DNA of 24,710 bases from JBBUEO01 sp038056915 (GTDB lineage Bacteria > Patescibacteriota > UBA1384 > UBA12157 > JAENIV01). A program made the translations under genes and the position numbers. The DNA lies in the NCBI GenBank assembly GCA_038056915.1, contig JBBUEO010000018.1, positions 1 through 24,710 of the forward strand, written 5' to 3'. This document shows, in pieces, positions 22,901 to 24,710 of this stretch. Below the pieces are notes generated by a model. The model had not been told where the DNA came from. It ran no database searches and saw only the letters and a list, made by a program, of their open reading frames with translations. Within the stretch, counting starts at the first letter, position 1, and every line of letters starts with the position of its first letter.

Positions 22901-23292
22901 CGAACAATCTGGGAAACTACCACTCTTTCGACGCCATTTATAATAAAGGTGCCCTTATCGGTCATCAGGGGAAAGTCGCCCAAAAAAACCGTAGATTCTT
23001 TGGATTTGCCAGTCATTTTATTGGTTAATTTGACATTGCATCTCAAGGGGGCTTGAAAAGTGAGATTTTTTTCGCGGGTAGTTTCTTCATTGAATCGCGG
23101 CTGATCAAGATTAGTGCCTATAAATTCCAATTTCAAAATCTTGCCGGTAAAATCCTCTACCGGATTAATTTCATCTAAGAGTTCCTGAATTCCCTCTCGA
23201 AAAAACCATTCGTAAGAATTAGTTTGAACTTCAATTAAATTCGGAAGGTTGAGGGAAATCTTTTTGATTGATCCAAATTGGCGGCGAGACAC
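19960..23292 (-). CDS. rpoB: RNA polymerase beta subunit
   Basis: RpoB is the second large catalytic subunit of RNA polymerase. The N-terminus ([14 protein letters not shown]), rifampicin region (about residues 376-404), [15 protein letters not shown], the [16 protein letters not shown] block and the C-terminal [20 protein letters not shown] are all present. The rifampicin pocket is unusual: N384, T386, C397 and T401 stand where E. coli has D516, N518, R529 and L533, while H526 and S531 are kept. At 1110 aa it is compact, and its last 50 or so residues form an acidic, disordered-looking tail. The start is GTG (23290-23292) behind GAGGAG. It has its own promoter and leader and is not preceded by rplJ-rplL. 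Confidence 0.97.
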   Translation of the reverse strand: [1110 protein letters not shown]

Positions 23293-23306
23293 TAAAAAAA
23301 CTCCTC

Positions 23307-23339
23307 AAAAAACACAGCAATCTCTGCTGCTTTAAGCAG
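23307..23339 (-). promoter_or_regulatory. Attenuator-like structure in the rpoB leader
   Basis: On the minus strand GCAGCA-gagat-TGCTGT (23330 to 23314) forms a stem that is followed by G and six T (23312-23307), a terminator-like arrangement directly before the rpoB ribosome site. An upstream stem CTGCTTAAAGCAG (23339-23327) uses bases 23327-23330 that the terminator stem also needs, so the two are mutually exclusive. This is the geometry of an attenuator and antiterminator pair. The stem is short (6 bp), so activity is uncertain. Confidence 0.4.
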
Positions 23340-23403
23340 TTAGTTGGATTTAGAAATTATTTCTTTCCACCCTTAATGTCTTTACTAATTATTGTCTCTT
23401 TTA

Positions 23404-23432
23404 ATTATATTATAAGGTGTTAAATTTGTCAA
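23404..23432 (-). promoter_or_regulatory. Perfect consensus promoter of rpoBC
   Basis: On the minus strand TTGACA (23427-23432), 17 nt and TATAAT (23404-23409) match the sigma70 consensus at every position. Transcription would start near 23397, giving a leader of about 105 nt before the rpoB GTG. Confidence 0.88.
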
Positions 23433-23441
23433 GGGTTTGTG

Positions 23442-23762
23442 CTAATTATTCTCAATCTTCCGATACAATCTTTCGATCTCCCCAGCCACCACCAAATCCC
23501 GGTCGGTAACTTTGCCGCCGATATCGTAACGGGTAAGTTCAAAGAGAATCTTTCTATAATTAATGTGAATGTCTGGGTGATGATCAATTCTATCGCAAAA
23601 AGGCGCTAACTTATTAACCAAAGCTATTCCCTGCCGGAAACTTTTAAACTCAAATTGTTTACTTATTTTGTTGGCTCGATATTTCCAACCGGGTAATTTT
23701 TGAAGCCCTTTTTTAATTTCCTGAAGTGATAAAATTTTCGGTTTTTGGTTTTTCGCTATCAT
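23442..23762 (-). CDS. Pterin-4a-carbinolamine dehydratase-like protein
   Basis: This 106-aa protein fits the PCD/DCoH (phhB) family, which dehydrates 4a-hydroxytetrahydropterin. The N-terminal part (GLQKLPGWKYRANKISKQFE) has the family's W and alternating strand pattern, and the active-site motif DHHPDIHINY is at residues 60-69. The following block normally reads LTTHDxGGLT; here it is LTRYDIGGKVTDRDL, so the third catalytic histidine is Y79. The position matches the rat enzyme's H61, H62 and H79. The change may lower or alter activity. GGAGG stands 5 nt before ATG. It is the last gene of the upstream cluster, 22 nt after the preceding stop. No aromatic amino acid hydroxylase is near, so its role is open. 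Confidence 0.85.
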   Translation of the reverse strand: MIAKNQKPKILSLQEIKKGLQKLPGWKYRANKISKQFEFKSFRQGIALVNKLAPFCDRIDHHPDIHINYRKILFELTRYDIGGKVTDRDLVVAGEIERLYRKIENN

Positions 23763-23783
23763 TTTTCCTCCCGAATATTTTTT

Positions 23784-24107
23784 TTATAATCTCGCAGCGT
23801 AATTAAAGCTAAAAAAATAATTCTGCCAGAATTTATCATCTGTTTTATAAATATTATCATAGCAGAAAAAATCAACAAAGGCTTCACGAAGTCGGGCAAT
23901 TTCTTTAAGCCGATTTCTATTTTTAACATCAGCCAGAGTCAAATCAAAAAGCTCTAAGGCGCGCTCAAAAGCTAAATTAGCAAAATTATCATCTTTGCGG
24001 CGCCATTTAATTGTTCGATAAACTTCAGAGCCGATATTAGCCATCTGTTCAATTAAGGATAATTTATTCCATCTACCAGAAGCTAAATTTTTATGTTGAT
24101 ATTTCAT
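23784..24107 (-). CDS. Conserved helical protein of unknown function
   Basis: This 107-aa soluble protein appears almost entirely helical. It starts MKYQHKNLASGRWNKLSLIEQ and has a charged middle helix (AFERALELFDLTLADVKNRN) and a tryptophan-containing end (WQNYFFSFNYAARL). I recall closely similar proteins, with the same MKYQHK start and WQxYF end, in many bacteria and archaea as uncharacterised genes, often near DUF5674, but I cannot check this. No catalytic motif stands out; a four-helix bundle is plausible. Its ATG overlaps the stop of the DUF5674-like gene by 4 nt (ATGA, 24104-24107), which implies coupled synthesis. Confidence 0.75.
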   Translation of the reverse strand: MKYQHKNLASGRWNKLSLIEQMANIGSEVYRTIKWRRKDDNFANLAFERALELFDLTLADVKNRNRLKEIARLREAFVDFFCYDNIYKTDDKFWQNYFFSFNYAARL

Positions 24108-24451
24108 TTGACTATTAATTTGTTAATAATTTTAACAATCGATTTTTGTATTTTTGAATCGTCAACCCCCCGACTACGATTTCCTTGAGAAGGCCGTATA
24201 TTTATCATTGAATCAAATTCTATAAAATCTTTTCCTCGTTTGTCAGGATACAGATTAATTCCCCAAAGATTTTTTTGCTCGGAACCTTTTTCTAAAAGAC
24301 TGGCCTCTTCATCTGAATGTAATTCAGCGTCCACCGCTATTATTTCCTTTTCAATATCAACTACTGCTTTGACTAAATTACCAAACATTTTTGAGGTCAT
24401 TTTCTGAAGTTCTCTCCGGATAATTTTATTTTTATGGTCAATGATTTTCAT
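24104..24451 (-). CDS. DUF5674 family protein
   Basis: The 115-aa form starting at ATG 24449-24451 (MKIIDHKNKIIRRELQKM) is preferred. A start at 24490 would add 13 atypical residues. The core is very well kept: MFGNLVKAVVDIEKEI, AVDAELHSDEEASLLEKGS, LWGINLYPD and EFDSMINIRPSQGNRSRGV. I recognise these as DUF5674, a family without assigned function. The mix of invariant acidic, histidine and arginine residues (D32, D41, E43, H45, R86, R92, R94) suggests an enzyme or nucleotide- or metal-binding site, but that is inference. Its start lies 14 nt inside the preceding 61-aa gene, and its stop overlaps the next gene. Confidence 0.8.
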   Translation of the reverse strand: MKIIDHKNKIIRRELQKMTSKMFGNLVKAVVDIEKEIIAVDAELHSDEEASLLEKGSEQKNLWGINLYPDKRGKDFIEFDSMINIRPSQGNRSRGVDDSKIQKSIVKIINKLIVK

Positions 24452-24623
24452 TGGTTTTGAATTTATTAAAATCAGCCGGTTTGCCGCCATACTTTTGGTG
24501 CCACTTTTTATCTTCCTCTTCAGAAATTCCTAATTTTTGCATTACTTTGGCGTGGGTTTCAGGAGTTTTCTTAGCCAGAAGTTCTCCCCACTTTTGTTTG
24601 TCGATTTTTTTGTTTTTAGTCAT
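24438..24623 (-). CDS. 61-aa charged protein of unknown function
   Basis: This small, highly charged protein starts MTKNKKIDKQKWGELLAKK and contains LGISEEEDKKWHQKYGG. It is predicted helical, with no signal peptide or TM. AGAGGA lies about 6 nt before ATG, so translation is credible. It overlaps the upstream gene by 8 nt and the DUF5674 gene by 14 nt, a tight arrangement that suggests a shared function. No family is recognised. The SEEEDKKWHQKYGG stretch is the part most likely to be conserved. Confidence 0.65.
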   Translation of the reverse strand: MTKNKKIDKQKWGELLAKKTPETHAKVMQKLGISEEEDKKWHQKYGGKPADFNKFKTNENH

Positions 24624-24710
24624 CTTTTTCCTCTGGATTAATTTTAATCAATTTTTTAGTAATTTTAAAGCCACAGTATTTATGCAATATCTTTTGCCGG
24701 TAGGCGGCGG
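24616..24710 (-). CDS. C-terminal end of an upstream gene
   Basis: The last 30 residues of an open frame enter from the right edge: a basic stretch with YRQKILHKYCGFKITKKL, then NPEEKDD and TAA. The stop overlaps the start of the 61-aa gene by 8 nt (GATGACTAA), the same style of overlap as the rest of this cluster, which supports it as real coding sequence. The family cannot be told from this length. Confidence 0.55.
   Translation of the reverse strand, partial: AAYRQKILHKYCGFKITKKLIKINPEEKDD

Noticed and set aside
1..24710. CRISPR arrays, tRNA or rRNA genes, transposases
   Set aside because: No regular repeat-spacer pattern, cloverleaf or rRNA core motif, and no transposase-like protein was seen on either strand.
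1..24710. Alternative genetic code with TGA as glycine (Gracilibacteria, Absconditabacteria)
   Set aside because: TGA ends rpsE, rplN, rplB and the DUF5674 gene at the expected positions, and core proteins show no internal TGA.

Overview
The window is the str/S10/spc ribosomal super-locus of a low-GC bacterium, almost entirely on the minus strand, with short accessory segments on its edges and between its blocks. It most likely comes from a Patescibacteria (CPR) genome. Three things point there. No rpmD (uL30) lies between rpsE and rplO, and absence of uL30 is a known CPR trait. The translation and transcription proteins are compact, some with charged tails. Small membrane proteins (a PLDc_N-type protein, single-TM and multi-TM proteins) and a DUF5674-type gene are interspersed among the core genes. 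TGA is used as a stop (rpsE, rplN, rplB, the DUF5674 gene), so this is not a code-25 lineage. The class within CPR cannot be resolved by eye.

Layout from the right, in the direction of transcription. A tightly overlapping accessory cluster (24710 to 23442) holds a truncated gene, a 61-aa protein, a DUF5674-like protein, a helical 107-aa protein and a pterin-4a-carbinolamine dehydratase-like protein. A consensus promoter and an attenuator-like leader precede rpoB-rpoC-rpsL-rpsG (23292 to 15258). A PLDc_N small membrane protein and fusA follow, each with its own promoter. fusA runs into a 100-N assembly gap (12551-12650). A plus-strand membrane ORF enters the same gap from the other side, behind a perfect promoter and with almost no leader. 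Next come a 300-aa multi-TM protein and tuf, which has two good promoters and a 5'-terminal hairpin. A membrane-anchored protein after tuf is cut by a second 100-N gap (9854-9953), which also removes the first codons of rpsJ. The S10/spc cluster is then continuous: rpsJ, rplC, rplD, rplW, rplB, rpsS, rplV, rpsC, rplP, rpmC, rpsQ, rplN, rplX, rplE, rpsN (zinc type), rpsH, rplF, rplR, rpsE, rplO. Many genes in it overlap by ATGA or abut.

The cluster stops after rplO. secY, the usual next gene, is replaced by a convergent plus-strand cassette (about 180-1010). This holds a possible 30-aa transmembrane peptide and a 166-aa multi-TM protein, bounded by a 12-bp inverted repeat. The first 300 bases are GC-richer, carry two intrinsic terminators and have no convincing gene.

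The core genes make the ribosome, RNA polymerase core and elongation factors as three or four transcription units. The most interesting items are the non-canonical rifampicin-site residues in RpoB, the rpoBC leader, the DUF5674 overlap cluster, and the membrane genes inserted in the str locus, two of which coincide with assembly breaks. No clear new defence or mobile system is visible.
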